Positions 17,504-26,091 of a stretch of 64,000 nt of DNA are shown one piece after another; the first letter of the stretch is position 1; each line of letters starts with the position of its first letter. Source of the DNA: an uncultured Clostridium sp. (GTDB lineage Bacteria > Bacillota > Clostridia > Lachnospirales > Lachnospiraceae). The notes beneath the pieces were generated by a model that saw only the letters and a program-made list of their open reading frames with translations, was not told the origin of the DNA and searched no databases. Position numbers and translations under genes: made by a program. The stretch lies in assembly GCF_900547735.1 (NCBI RefSeq), contig NZ_URHZ01000010.1:29208-93207 (forward strand), written 5' to 3'.

Positions 17504-18655
17504 TTATTCTTCCGAGAATTTTTCCACATTCCGCGCCTTAAGCGCCAGTGCAACCTGTTCAATAAATTTGTAATGGGAATGTTCCATTCCCAGCAGGCTT
17601 TTTGCCTTGTTAATTCGGAAACGGATTGTATTCTCATGCTGTTTCATCCTGACGGCGGCCGCCTTATAATCGCCGTCGCAGGCAAGGTAAGTCTCAATTG
17701 TCTCTATCAAATCCACATTATGGCGTTTTTCATACCCGATAAGGGGTTCCAGTGTCATTGTATAAAATTTCTTTAAGGCCGCATTGTCATGGACTGCCAT
17801 CAGCAGGTTATAAATATGCAGATCATCGAAATAGGTGACATTCTGTTTCAGCATCATACCGATCTTCAGGGAAGAGCAGGCCTGGCGGATACTTTGCTGG
17901 AAGTCGGAGGCATTCTCAAAGGGACCGCTGATTCCGGCGGAGTATCCGGCGCAGTAATAGGCGAAGAGCTTCCTGATTCCGGGCAGAGCAGCTTCAAACT
18001 CCGTGTGCTCCTGATAATTGAAGATGAGAAACCCGCCGTTCTGGTATCTGCGGAGACGCAGCTGGTACTGTGTCTTTAAATCGGATTGGAGGCTGTAGAA
18101 TCTGCGGCTGTTCAGCTCCGGGAGATGAAAACACAGGGCAATATATTCTCTTTTAAAAATCGGGTTGACGTACTTCCCGATTTCCAGGATTTCCGAAAGG
18201 GAGAGAGTTTCATAAAGCAGGCGGTTCAGCTTATTTTCAAAGAAAAGCTCGGACTGTTCGGTCATCAGCAGTTCCGAGATATCACGTATCAAATCGCCAT
18301 AAGGGACATTGCTGCTGATTTTTATAACAGGGTAATGATTCTTTTCCGTCAGCTCCAGGACATTCTCAGGAAACTCCGGCAGATACTCATTTGTCACAAT
18401 ACAGCAGGAGCTGCCGCTCGTTACATAAAAATAGAAGGTGTCATACAATTCTTTTTCATCATCCTTCACCGAATAAAGGCTCCTGATGTATAGATCCCCT
18501 TTCAGCGCCAGGCTGTATTCCAGATCATTAAACTGGATGGGACAGTCGGTAAAGTTAACCCTTGTCACCTCGCGATCCAGGCCGCCTGCGCCGGAAATGA
18601 TCTCAGAGTCTTTCAGCAGGCTTAATTCCAGAATATCACGAACCGTTATGCTCAT
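17504..18655 (-). CDS. PucR family transcriptional regulator
   Basis: 383 residues. The N-terminal domain (MSITVRDILELSLL onward, about 120 residues) is the PucR purine-catabolism regulator domain. The C-terminus carries the PucR helix-turn-helix (VDLIETIETYLACDGDYKAA, then NTIRFRINKAKSLLG). The ATG at 18655 follows GGGGGA by 6 bases; an upstream in-frame ATG at 18682 has no site. It diverges from the DUF917 and NCS1 permease genes, which it probably controls in response to a purine, hydantoin or similar nitrogen compound (inference). An inverted repeat CATTGT-N7-ACAATG lies in the shared gap. Confidence 0.87.
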   Translation of the reverse strand: MSITVRDILELSLLKDSEIISGAGGLDREVTRVNFTDCPIQFNDLEYSLALKGDLYIRSLYSVKDDEKELYDTFYFYVTSGSSCCIVTNEYLPEFPENVLELTEKNHYPVIKISSNVPYGDLIRDISELLMTEQSELFFENKLNRLLYETLSLSEILEIGKYVNPIFKREYIALCFHLPELNSRRFYSLQSDLKTQYQLRLRRYQNGGFLIFNYQEHTEFEAALPGIRKLFAYYCAGYSAGISGPFENASDFQQSIRQACSSLKIGMMLKQNVTYFDDLHIYNLLMAVHDNAALKKFYTMTLEPLIGYEKRHNVDLIETIETYLACDGDYKAAAVRMKQHENTIRFRINKAKSLLGMEHSHYKFIEQVALALKARNVEKFSEE

Positions 18656-18744
18656 AGCAATCCCCCGTTCCATTTGTGTCAATCATAGGTATTCTTTTCT
18701 CATTATACATGAAAAACAGGGTGTAAACCAGAGCATAGAGTATG

Positions 18745-18763
18745 CATTGTGAAATTTACAATG
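18745..18763. promoter_or_regulatory. Inverted repeat in the PucR / DUF917 divergent gap, candidate operator
   Basis: CATTGT (18745-18750) and ACAATG (18758-18763) are separated by 7 bases, 27 bases before a TATAAT hexamer (18790-18795) facing the DUF917 gene. No good -35 is visible, which fits control by an activator. Binding by the PucR protein is inferred from position. Confidence 0.4.
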
Positions 18764-18856
18764 AAATTCCGGTTGATCTTGTACTGCACTATAATGAAGT
18801 ACTAAAGGGGGACTGGTATACTGATATCATCAAAGGAAATTATTGATGAGTGATAA

Positions 18857-18928
18857 AGAGTAAATGAAGAGAGAAGAGTAAATGAAGAGAGAAGAGTAAT
18901 TGAAAAGAGAAGAGTAAATGAAAACGGA
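18857..18928 (+). repeat. Four 18-base tandem repeats in the DUF917 gene leader
   Basis: AGAGTAAATGAAGAGAGA is repeated four times (18857-18874, 18875-18892, 18893-18910, 18911-18928), the last two slightly changed. The array ends directly in the ribosome site (CGGAGGGG), so it forms the 5' untranslated leader. Confidence 0.9.
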
Positions 18929-18938
18929 GGGGTAAGAA

Positions 18939-20018
18939 ATGAGAAAACTGGATTATCAGGAGGTAAATGATATCCTGACAGGATGTACGATTCTGGGTAC
19001 CGGGGGAGGCGGTTCACTGCAGAGCGGAATGGAAGCGGTGGAGAAAGAACTTAATAGTGGAAAGGAATTCAGACTGCTGGAATTTGACGAGATTGAGGAT
19101 GAGGCCTGGTTTGCCAATCCCTATTTCTGCGGTTCAATCATGCCGGAGGGGCAGGAGGTGGAGATCACCGGCGAGGAGATTCCGGCCGCGGTGACGGCTC
19201 TTGAGGAGCATATGGGAATTACTTTCGACGGCCTTGTTTCCATTGAGTACGGCGGAGGCAATACAGGAGAGGCGATGGCCGCCGCCGCCCACCTGGGAAA
19301 ATATATGGTGGATGCGGACGCAGCCGGCCGTGCGGTGCCGGAACTTCAGTTTTCCACCTATTATGTCACGGAACAGCCTATCACGCCGTTTTCGGTCACA
19401 ACACAGTATGGGGATGTTGTGATTGTAAAACAGGTGGAGAGTGACGCCAGAGCGGAAGCGCTGTCGCGGTTTATGGCGGTCGGTTCCGATAACCTGGTGG
19501 GAATGGCGGATCATCCAATCCGGGGCAGGGAGCTGAAACACTCGGTAGTGCCCTCGGCCCTTACCTATGCGGAGAAGGTAGGAAAGGCCAGAAGGCAGGC
19601 CTGCGAAGAGGGAAGGGACCCTGTTGCGGCTATTCTGGATGCAGCGGAGGGAAGGCTCCTCTTTGAGGGGATTGTGACAGGGGAAACTGCCTGGGAAATC
19701 AAAGACGGCTTTACGCTGGGCGATATTTACCTGCAGGGGCAGGGGAATTTTAGAAACTCTCTGGGAAGAGTTTGGTATAAGAATGAAAATATGGTATTCT
19801 GGATAGATGAAGAGGTGAAACTGACCTGTCCCGACTTAATCTGTATTGTGGAGAAGAAGACGGGAATGCCTGTGACGAATCCCAACTGCAACGAGGGGAT
19901 GGAATTGTGTGTTCTGGGATTTAAGTGTCACGAACTTTGGAGAAGAGACAGGGGAATGGATATTCTGAATCCGCGCTTTTTCGGATTTGATATGGACTGC
20001 CGGTTCTTAGATGATTGA
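18939..20018 (+). CDS. DUF917 (S-methyl-thiohydantoin desulfurase-like) protein
   Basis: 359 residues matching the DUF917 family: LDYQEVNDILTGCTILGTGG at the N-terminus with a Gly-rich loop GTGGGGS, then GGNTGEAMAAAAHLGKYMVDADAAGRAVPE, and a C-terminal domain with LGDIYLQGQGNF. This fold is often fused to or encoded beside hydantoinases, and members are now described as S-methyl-thiohydantoin desulfurase-like. The reaction here is not known. It is the first gene after a PucR regulator and is followed 15 bases later by an NCS1 permease, suggesting use of an imported heterocycle. Confidence 0.8.
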   Translation: MRKLDYQEVNDILTGCTILGTGGGGSLQSGMEAVEKELNSGKEFRLLEFDEIEDEAWFANPYFCGSIMPEGQEVEITGEEIPAAVTALEEHMGITFDGLVSIEYGGGNTGEAMAAAAHLGKYMVDADAAGRAVPELQFSTYYVTEQPITPFSVTTQYGDVVIVKQVESDARAEALSRFMAVGSDNLVGMADHPIRGRELKHSVVPSALTYAEKVGKARRQACEEGRDPVAAILDAAEGRLLFEGIVTGETAWEIKDGFTLGDIYLQGQGNFRNSLGRVWYKNENMVFWIDEEVKLTCPDLICIVEKKTGMPVTNPNCNEGMELCVLGFKCHELWRRDRGMDILNPRFFGFDMDCRFLDD

Positions 20019-20033
20019 GAGGGGGATATACGG

Positions 20034-21401
20034 ATGAGTGAAACAATCAGGGAAAATTCATTATCGGAACTATTTAACGATTACGAGAAGACACCGGTTC
20101 CTCCAAAAGCCAGGCAGACCTGGTTTGAGCAGGGAATGGTATGGCTGGGTTCCGGTTTCGGCCTGAGCGGCCTGGCAACGGGGGGCCTCCTCGCCAACGG
20201 TTTATCATTTAAAAACATGCTGCTTGTCAGCGTGCTCGGTTCCTTAATTATTATGGTTCTCGGGATTTTAAACGCCATGGTGAGCACACATACCCACCTG
20301 TCCACCTCATTTACCGCCAGAAGGCCCTTCGGCAGACAGGGGGCAAAGATTATCGGCATCATTCTGTGTTTTTCCAACTTTGGCTGGTATGCGTTCCAGG
20401 CGGATTTGTTCGGTAATACGGTTTCCTCTATTGTCAGGGAGGTAAAGGGAACCGCAATCAATCCCGTCATTTTCACAATTATCGGCGGACTGGCCATGTC
20501 CCTGACTGCGATTATGGGATTCAAGGCAATTAAAAAGCTGAGTGAAATCGGGCTTCCGCTCTTATTTGTCTTATGTATTGTCGCCGTATGGAAGACGGCC
20601 GGTATTATTCCGATGAACAGCATCATCGAGGCGGGTCCCGTAGGAGATCCGATTACAATTCCGATGGGCATTTCCAGCGTAGTGGGCAGCTTTGCGGTAG
20701 GAATTGCGATGATAGGCGACTTCAGCCGTTTTTCCACTACAAAGAAGGACTGCGCGATCGGAGTGAGCATCGGCCATTTCTGGGGATACATTCCGGTGCT
20801 GATGTGCGGAGCTTTTTTTAACTACGCCTTCCATAACTGGAATATCGTAGAAATCATGATAGAGTCCCTGGGACTTGGATTCTTCGGTGCAATCGTGCTG
20901 ATTATCGGCCAGTGGACTACGAATGACAACAATCTGTATACAAGCGTTCTGGGACTGATGAATACGCTGGACGGCGTAGTGAAAATTTCCCGTATGAAGC
21001 TGACCTTTATTGTGGGCATTATCAGCACAATGATAGCCGGACTGGGCGTATACAAATACTTTGTAACCTTTTTAAGCCTGCTGGGCGTGTTTATTGCTCC
21101 GATTACGGGTATCCTGATAGCCGACTTCTATCTGTGCAACAGAAAAAGCTATGACAAGGAAGGCGACGGCGGTGTGGAGGGCTGCAAATACGGCGCGCTG
21201 GCCTCCTGGGCAATTGCTTCCTTTGTCGGAATAACAATGACGGCAAAACCGGTGGGGCTTGGCTGGTTCACATCCGTTGGCGATATCATTCCGACTCCGA
21301 TTGTATGTATTATTGTTGCGGTTCTCTGTTATTGTACGGCGGAAAAGATTTCTGTTAAACAGCGGGGAACACTGCAGGATATATTGCCGGTAAAAGAATA
21401 G
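20034..21401 (+). CDS. NCS1 family cytosine/purine/hydantoin-type permease
   Basis: 455 residues and about 12 membrane segments. The N-terminal GLSGLATGGLLANGLSFKN and the central SFAVGIAMIGDFSRFS match the CodB/PucI (NCS1) family, which import nucleobases, hydantoins, allantoin or thiamine precursors by proton or sodium symport. The C-terminal YLCNRKSYDKEGD is a family feature. The ATG follows GAGGGGG. It is co-transcribed with the DUF917 gene and ends at a 25-bp-stem terminator. PucR-linked position points to a nitrogen heterocycle as substrate, with moderate confidence. Confidence 0.88.
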   Translation: MSETIRENSLSELFNDYEKTPVPPKARQTWFEQGMVWLGSGFGLSGLATGGLLANGLSFKNMLLVSVLGSLIIMVLGILNAMVSTHTHLSTSFTARRPFGRQGAKIIGIILCFSNFGWYAFQADLFGNTVSSIVREVKGTAINPVIFTIIGGLAMSLTAIMGFKAIKKLSEIGLPLLFVLCIVAVWKTAGIIPMNSIIEAGPVGDPITIPMGISSVVGSFAVGIAMIGDFSRFSTTKKDCAIGVSIGHFWGYIPVLMCGAFFNYAFHNWNIVEIMIESLGLGFFGAIVLIIGQWTTNDNNLYTSVLGLMNTLDGVVKISRMKLTFIVGIISTMIAGLGVYKYFVTFLSLLGVFIAPITGILIADFYLCNRKSYDKEGDGGVEGCKYGALASWAIASFVGITMTAKPVGLGWFTSVGDIIPTPIVCIIVAVLCYCTAEKISVKQRGTLQDILPVKE

Positions 21402-21506
21402 AACCGTGTGGCGTTGTATGGTATTACCGGGAAGATAACAGGGAAGAACCGGTGTGAGGAACCAAAAGAGTAAGGTTATATGACGGTTCGTAAATATAGT
21501 TGGCAG

Positions 21507-21567
21507 ACGGTATAGTAAGACCCTGCTGAAGCGTTATAAACTTCAGCAGGGTCTTACTATACCGTTT
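21507..21567 (+). terminator. Terminator with 25-bp perfect stem
   Basis: A perfect 25-base inverted repeat (21507-21531 with 21541-21565) surrounds a 9-base loop and ends in TTTTAT. The core is AAGACCCTGCTGAAG / CTTCAGCAGGGTCTT. It lies about 105 bases after the permease stop. Confidence 0.9.
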
Positions 21568-21714
21568 TATGGATGTATCTAAAATTTTGAGAATGCCGTT
21601 TGTACTGGAGGCATCCGGATGTCGTTGATGCCGGATGTTAATGATACCGAACATCTGCGATGCCGCTTTTTAGTGCGTCCGCAGGCTCAGTTTGCGTTTC
21701 GTCTCACCGGGACG
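21568..21714. other. Gap between the permease terminator and the LacI gene
   Basis: No gene is seen. A hairpin CATCCGG (21612-21618) with CCGGATG (21631-21637) may end transcription of the convergent LacI gene, but it lacks a clear T-run. Confidence 0.4.
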
Positions 21715-22791
21715 CTATAAAAGATCCACCCCGCTCACCTTAATAAAAGGCAGAGTCTCTTTTACGATAATACTGCATTCCGTCGTGCAGATCGGCTGGG
21801 TGATCGTGCGTTCTTTATTCAAAACCTCATACAGCATACAGATGGCCTGATACCATTCGGAAGCCGGTTTCTGGTACAGAGAGGCGGCGATCGTTCCGTT
21901 CTGTATATAGCGGTACATATTGGAGGTATATTCGTGTCCGAATAAAAGAATTTCTCCACCTTTGCCCGCGTCTTCCACGGCCGCGGCAACCTGTTCGATC
22001 AGGCCGTTGGTCACGTAGATGGCATTCAGGCCGGGATAATTCGCAATGCAGTCGGAGGCAGCCTGATAGATATTGCGGTAGACACTTTCCTCCGAATCGT
22101 CGGACTCCACCGGAATCACGCGCTGAACCTGGATATCCAGTCCTTCCTGGTTGATCTTACTGAGAAAGCCGGAGATCCTCTGCTGCGTTCCGTTAAAAAG
22201 AGCGTTGGGAGAAAGGATGGCGGCATGACAACTGCCGGGCACGTACAGGCTGACCAGTTTGGCGGCAAGCCTTCCCAGTGCGAAATCATCAGGTCCTACG
22301 AAAAAGGTGCGCCGGCCGCCGACCGTATCGTTAATCACGGTGGCGTAAGGAATATCCTCGGGGATGTGTTCATCAATCTGGCCGGAAGTACCGTCGTCAA
22401 CCGCGGTTAAGACAATTCCGTTCACACCCTCTGTCAGCAGCCGGTCGATGGAAGCGATCTGTGCTTTAATATTATACGCCGGAAATGAATCCACAACCAG
22501 TTTGACGCCGAAAGCTTCCAGTTTGGAGCAGGCGTACTGGATGCCGACCTGTGCTTCCTGCCAGAAATCACGGTCCACCATTGGGTAGGTAATACCCAGG
22601 GTAAGGGGGTTCTTTCGCGAGACCAGGGCGCGGGCGATCTGGCTGGGGCGGTAATTCAATTGTTCAATAGCCTGAAGTACGGCCTCTTTATTTTTGGCAG
22701 AAACGCGCCCTCTGTCATGCAGAACCCGGTCTACCGTGCCGATGGAGACGCCGGAAATTCTGGCAACATCTTTTATCGTTGGATGCAGCAT
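21715..22791 (-). CDS. LacI family transcriptional regulator, probable repressor of the galactonate-type regulon
   Basis: 358 residues. The LacI helix-turn-helix is at the N-terminus (IKDVARISGVSIGTVDRVLH, with SVSIGTVDRVL replacing the more usual SxxTVSRVL) and a hinge helix RPSQIARALVSR follows. The rest is a periplasmic-binding-type sugar sensor (residues 60-340). It lies 169 bases after the SMP-30 gene on the same strand, next to the divergent SDR/dgoD and ABC operons, whose promoters carry AGTGTTAACGA palindromes, the likely operator. The effector is presumably the imported sugar or an acid derived from it (inference). Confidence 0.9.
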   Translation of the reverse strand: MLHPTIKDVARISGVSIGTVDRVLHDRGRVSAKNKEAVLQAIEQLNYRPSQIARALVSRKNPLTLGITYPMVDRDFWQEAQVGIQYACSKLEAFGVKLVVDSFPAYNIKAQIASIDRLLTEGVNGIVLTAVDDGTSGQIDEHIPEDIPYATVINDTVGGRRTFFVGPDDFALGRLAAKLVSLYVPGSCHAAILSPNALFNGTQQRISGFLSKINQEGLDIQVQRVIPVESDDSEESVYRNIYQAASDCIANYPGLNAIYVTNGLIEQVAAAVEDAGKGGEILLFGHEYTSNMYRYIQNGTIAASLYQKPASEWYQAICMLYEVLNKERTITQPICTTECSIIVKETLPFIKVSGVDLL

Positions 22792-22937
22792 ATTATATAA
22801 CTCCTAATTGTCATTTTTGAGTACTTGAAATACATTGATTATACAGGATTTTGGCCTAAAAGTAAAGAAAGCGCCATAATGCCCGCTCCTGTTTGTGCAG
22901 ACCTATCTGAACTGTTACGGGTAGTTACTGTTCACTC

Positions 22938-22985
22938 GGGATGTATTACGCGAGGTGTTTTCACGTACTTTTCGTGAAAATCACC
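22938..22985 (-). repeat. Dispersed stem-loop repeat, copy 3 (minus orientation)
   Basis: Read on the minus strand it contains TTTTCACGAAAAGTACGTGAAAA followed by CACCTCGCGTAAT, matching the copies at 30098 and 60866. The stem TTTTCAC/GTGAAAA is kept. It overlaps the last codons of the SMP-30 gene and supplies its stop. Confidence 0.7.
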
Positions 22986-23851
22986 GGGTATTCCGATTTT
23001 CCGCAGCCGGCGCCGTCCAGCAGATAGGAGGGGCCTCCCGGAAAGGTCCCGGGATGATCTCCGGCTCCGATGGAAGCGGAGGTTACAAACAACTGATCCA
23101 TGTTTGCTCCGCCAAAGCAGACGCTGGATACCTGGGAGGCATCCAGGGGATAACGGCACAGTATATTGCCGGAGGGGGAAAGCTTCAGCACACAGCCGCC
23201 TCCCCAGACGGCGGTCCAGATATTTCCCTGTGCGTCCACGGTCATTCCATCCGGCACAGCCTGAGGACCGGACGCCTGATAAACGACGCCGATTTTTTCC
23301 GGCACATTCTCCGGTACATAGCGGTAGGCGGTGATTGTTCCCGGACCCGAATCGGTATGGTAAAAGACGGTTCCATCCGGAGAAAAGCCCATACCATTGG
23401 AAATCTGTAAGTGATTCAGAAGAATATACGGTTTCCTGCCCGGTTCGAAGCAGTATAGCGCGCCGTCCTCATTATTATCTCTTTTACTTCCGGCCATGAT
23501 GCGCCCGTCCGGACCGCAGATGGCATCATTAAAACGTTCTCCCTTTATAAAGGGGATATCGAGGGGGATCTCCCAGAGCTTATGCAGAGCGGCGTCATAT
23601 TTATCTCCGGTCCAGGAGGACAGAAATATTCCCTGCTCCGTAAACAGCAGGAGATCCCAGGATGATGTAAACAGGAAGGCGCCTGTCTGGTATGGCGTTT
23701 CCAATACGGGGTATGCCGGTTTTTGGCCGGAGGCCGGGACGGCATAGATGATCCCGTTCACGATATCGGTCCAGTAAAATTCTTCCGTATCGGCCCTCCA
23801 CAACGGGTTTTCACCCAAAGTGCAGGACGGTGCGTCTATCGTACGAATCAA
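22961..23851 (-). CDS. SMP-30/gluconolactonase/LRE family sugar lactonase
   Basis: A six-bladed beta-propeller of the SMP-30/regucalcin family: LGENPLWRADTEEFYWTDI (metal Glu), GERFNDAICGPDGRI (Asn/Asp), NGMGFSPDGTVFYHTDS and PDGMTVDAQGNIWTAVWGG. Such enzymes open aldonolactones. The start is taken as TTG at 23851, 9 bases after AGGAGG, giving 296 residues; an ATG at 23875 lies before the ribosome site. It follows dgoD by 17 bases. In this operon it would convert the lactone made by the SDR dehydrogenase to the aldonate used by the dehydratase. The C-terminal codons run into a dispersed repeat. Confidence 0.87.
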   Translation of the reverse strand: MIRTIDAPSCTLGENPLWRADTEEFYWTDIVNGIIYAVPASGQKPAYPVLETPYQTGAFLFTSSWDLLLFTEQGIFLSSWTGDKYDAALHKLWEIPLDIPFIKGERFNDAICGPDGRIMAGSKRDNNEDGALYCFEPGRKPYILLNHLQISNGMGFSPDGTVFYHTDSGPGTITAYRYVPENVPEKIGVVYQASGPQAVPDGMTVDAQGNIWTAVWGGGCVLKLSPSGNILCRYPLDASQVSSVCFGGANMDQLFVTSASIGAGDHPGTFPGGPSYLLDGAGCGKSEYPVIFTKST

Positions 23852-23868
23852 TGCGTTTTTCCTCCTTT

Positions 23869-25017
23869 CTACCATTCGGTTACGCTGCCGTCCGGCATGT
23901 GATAGATTGGATTCTTCCAGTGATGTTTTTCCCTGGAGGCGGCTAAAACTGCCTCCTCATTGATCTCAAGCCCCAGACCGGATCCCGCTAGCGCATGTAC
24001 GAAGCCGTCTTCATACCGGAATACGGAAGGATCCTTTACATAGGTTGTAATTTCCGTCCCCTGGTTGTAAGCCATATTAAGGCTCTGTTCCTGGAGACAT
24101 GCATTGATTGAGGTGAAGTCGATTTGCAGGCAGGAGGCCAGCGCGATCGGCCCCAGCGGACAGTGGGGAGCCAGGGCAATATCACAGGCCTCCGCCATGG
24201 CCGCGATCCGGCGGACCTCGGAGATTCCTCCGGCATGGCTCAGATCCGGCTGTATAATATCTACGTATCCGCCCTGGAGCATACGTTTAAAATCCCATCG
24301 CGTATAGCAGCGTTCCCCTGTGGCTAAGGGAATATGACTGTAGCTGTGCAGTTCTGCAAAAGCTTCTTCATTATCTATCAGGACAGGTTCTTCAACGAAC
24401 AGAAGTTTAAAAGGTTCCAGCTCATGAAGCAGCGTTTTTGCGGTGGATTTATGGGCGCGGCCGTGGAAATCAATGGCAATGCCGATGCCGTATCCCACCG
24501 CATCGCGGATTGCCTGGACCTTTGCCAGCAGCGCGTCGATCTGGGCGGAATCATTGATCCAGCCTATTTGGTCCACACCGGTCATCTTGATATTCCGGAA
24601 ACCGTGAGCTGCACGGTCTTTGGCACAGGCGGCAGCCTCTTCCGGGGAACCGGAGTCAATCCAACTGTAAACTTCCATTTTATCCCGTACCTTTCCCCCT
24701 AACAAATCATAGACGGGGGCGCCGAAATATTTTCCGCGGATATCCCACAGAGCCTGGTCGATTCCGGATAAGGCGCTGGACAGGACGGGGCCGCCGCGGT
24801 AGAAGCCGCCCCGGTATATGGTCTGCCAGATATCCTCGACCTGCCTGGGATCGGAACCTTTCAGCAGAGGAATGAGTTCCTGGACGGCCGTCTCCGTCGT
24901 ATCGGCCCGCCCCTCCACAACGGGTTCACCCCAGCCGACAAAGCCGTCATCCGTTTCAATACGCAGGAAAAGCCAGCGGGGAAGGACGTGATAAGTATCT
25001 ATTTTCGTGATTTTCAT
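23869..25017 (-). CDS. dgoD: D-galactonate dehydratase (enolase superfamily)
   Basis: 382 residues, strongly resembling E. coli DgoD along the whole length: MKITKIDTYHVLPRW, GWGEPVVEGRADT, YRGGFYRGGP, and the C-terminal WKNPIYHMPDGSVTEW. Active-site features of the mandelate-racemase group are visible: IAIDFHGRA (metal Asp and catalytic His), LFVEEPVL (Glu), LATGERCYTRWDFK (Glu) and APHCPLGPIA (His). The reaction is D-galactonate to 2-keto-3-deoxygalactonate and water. It overlaps the SDR stop by 4 bases (ATGA). With the aldolase and kinase genes across the divergent promoter it completes the pathway. Related aldonates cannot be excluded as substrate. Confidence 0.92.
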   Translation of the reverse strand: MKITKIDTYHVLPRWLFLRIETDDGFVGWGEPVVEGRADTTETAVQELIPLLKGSDPRQVEDIWQTIYRGGFYRGGPVLSSALSGIDQALWDIRGKYFGAPVYDLLGGKVRDKMEVYSWIDSGSPEEAAACAKDRAAHGFRNIKMTGVDQIGWINDSAQIDALLAKVQAIRDAVGYGIGIAIDFHGRAHKSTAKTLLHELEPFKLLFVEEPVLIDNEEAFAELHSYSHIPLATGERCYTRWDFKRMLQGGYVDIIQPDLSHAGGISEVRRIAAMAEACDIALAPHCPLGPIALASCLQIDFTSINACLQEQSLNMAYNQGTEITTYVKDPSVFRYEDGFVHALAGSGLGLEINEEAVLAASREKHHWKNPIYHMPDGSVTEW

Positions 25018-25790
25018 ATTAATTCCTCCATCGGTTCATAATCGTTTTCGGGCAGGATCGGAAGCAGGGAACCTCCGTCGATGGTGACGCAGTTTCCTGT
25101 CATATAGGCACAGGCGTCTGAGGCCAGAAACGCGATAATTCCGGCAATTTCTTCCGGCTGGGCAAACCGTTTTAACGGGATTTTAGGAGCGGCCCGGTGG
25201 ATGGGATCGGACTTATCCCAGCCGACGTCGGTGTAGCCGGGAGCGGCGGTGATAACACGGATTCCGTAAGGAGCCAGTTCCATGGCGGCATTCCGGCCGA
25301 ATTTGGTCAGGGCAGCTTTCGTAGGGGCGTAGATGTTGGCGTTGGGCCAGCAGCCGTCGGCATGGTTGGAAGAAATGTTGATAATCACCCCGGATTTATT
25401 CCGGCTGATCATGTTTTGTGCCGCGCGCTGTGTACAGAAGAAAGCGCCTTTCCAGTCCGTCCGGGTAATCTCCTCCCATTGCTCTTCGGTGACCTCTAAA
25501 AATGGGTAAAATTTGCTGATACCCGCGTTGTTGACCAGCAGGTCAATAGAGGGGAACTCCTCAAAAAATAAATCAAACATCTGGTTTAGCTGCTTAAAGT
25601 CTGAGACATCGGCGCAGATAGGGACGGCTTTCCCGCCGTATTCGCCGACGATCCGGCAGACCTCCATAGCCCTTTCCCTGCTGTGGAAATAGTTCACTCC
25701 AACATCATAGCCGTTTTTGGCGAGTTCAATGGCGATGGCCCGGCCGATGCCACGCCCTGCTCCTGTAACGAGAGCTGTTTTTCTGTACAT
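25014..25790 (-). CDS. SDR family oxidoreductase, probable aldose 1-dehydrogenase
   Basis: 258 residues with the classical short-chain dehydrogenase pattern: TGAGRGIG (residues 9-16) for NAD(P), NNAGIS, INISSNH (catalytic Ser) and YAPTKAAL (Tyr and Lys), then a PGYTDV loop and a substrate lid. ATG 25790 is 7 bases after GGAGG; the longer frame upstream has no site. It is first in an operon with a lactonase and galactonate dehydratase, which suggests oxidation of galactose (or a similar aldose) to the lactone. By sequence alone it also resembles glucose dehydrogenase and 3-oxoacyl-ACP reductase homologues, so the substrate rests on context. Confidence 0.8.
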   Translation of the reverse strand: MYRKTALVTGAGRGIGRAIAIELAKNGYDVGVNYFHSRERAMEVCRIVGEYGGKAVPICADVSDFKQLNQMFDLFFEEFPSIDLLVNNAGISKFYPFLEVTEEQWEEITRTDWKGAFFCTQRAAQNMISRNKSGVIINISSNHADGCWPNANIYAPTKAALTKFGRNAAMELAPYGIRVITAAPGYTDVGWDKSDPIHRAAPKIPLKRFAQPEEIAGIIAFLASDACAYMTGNCVTIDGGSLLPILPENDYEPMEELI

Positions 25791-25821
25791 AACAAACCTC
25801 CATTCTGATTGTGAATGACAA

Positions 25822-25839
25822 AGTGTTAACGATAACACT
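25822..25839. promoter_or_regulatory. LacI-type operator 1 (galactonate-type regulon)
   Basis: AGTGTTA-ACGA-TAACACT is a perfect 7-4-7 palindrome. It lies about 70 bases downstream of the minus-strand promoter start, within the leader of the SDR operon. Confidence 0.75.
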
Positions 25840-25912
25840 CTAAACGTTTAAAAAATGTGATGATTATAAAAACAGCGGATATAAGCCCGATTCATCACAA
25901 TATGTTAATCGT

Positions 25913-25941
25913 ATTATACGAATAATATAGATTTATGTCAA
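25913..25941 (-). promoter_or_regulatory. Sigma-A promoter for the SDR-dgoD-lactonase operon
   Basis: On the minus strand TTGACA (25941-25936), a 17-base spacer and TATAAT (25918-25913) form a perfect consensus promoter firing towards the SDR gene. Confidence 0.85.
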
Positions 25942-26034
25942 GAAAAAGCAATCGTTCAACCCTATTAATTAACTGATTGTATAAAAGTATTGAGAAAGAA
26001 ATTAGATAAAAAAGGCAAAACACACAAAAAACAA

Positions 26035-26063
26035 TTGACAACTATAATTTGAAAAGATATAAT
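26035..26063 (+). promoter_or_regulatory. Sigma-A promoter for the ABC importer / dgoAK operon
   Basis: TTGACA (26035-26040), 17 bases, TATAAT (26058-26063). An operator-like sequence begins 11 bases downstream, over the expected transcription start. Confidence 0.87.
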
Positions 26064-26073
26064 CACAACATAA

Positions 26074-26091
26074 AGTGTTAACGAACACACA
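26074..26091. promoter_or_regulatory. LacI-type operator 2 (galactonate-type regulon)
   Basis: AGTGTTAACGAACACACA shares AGTGTTAACGA with operator 1 and keeps a degenerate second half. It covers the transcription start of the plus-strand promoter, a repressing position. Confidence 0.7.
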
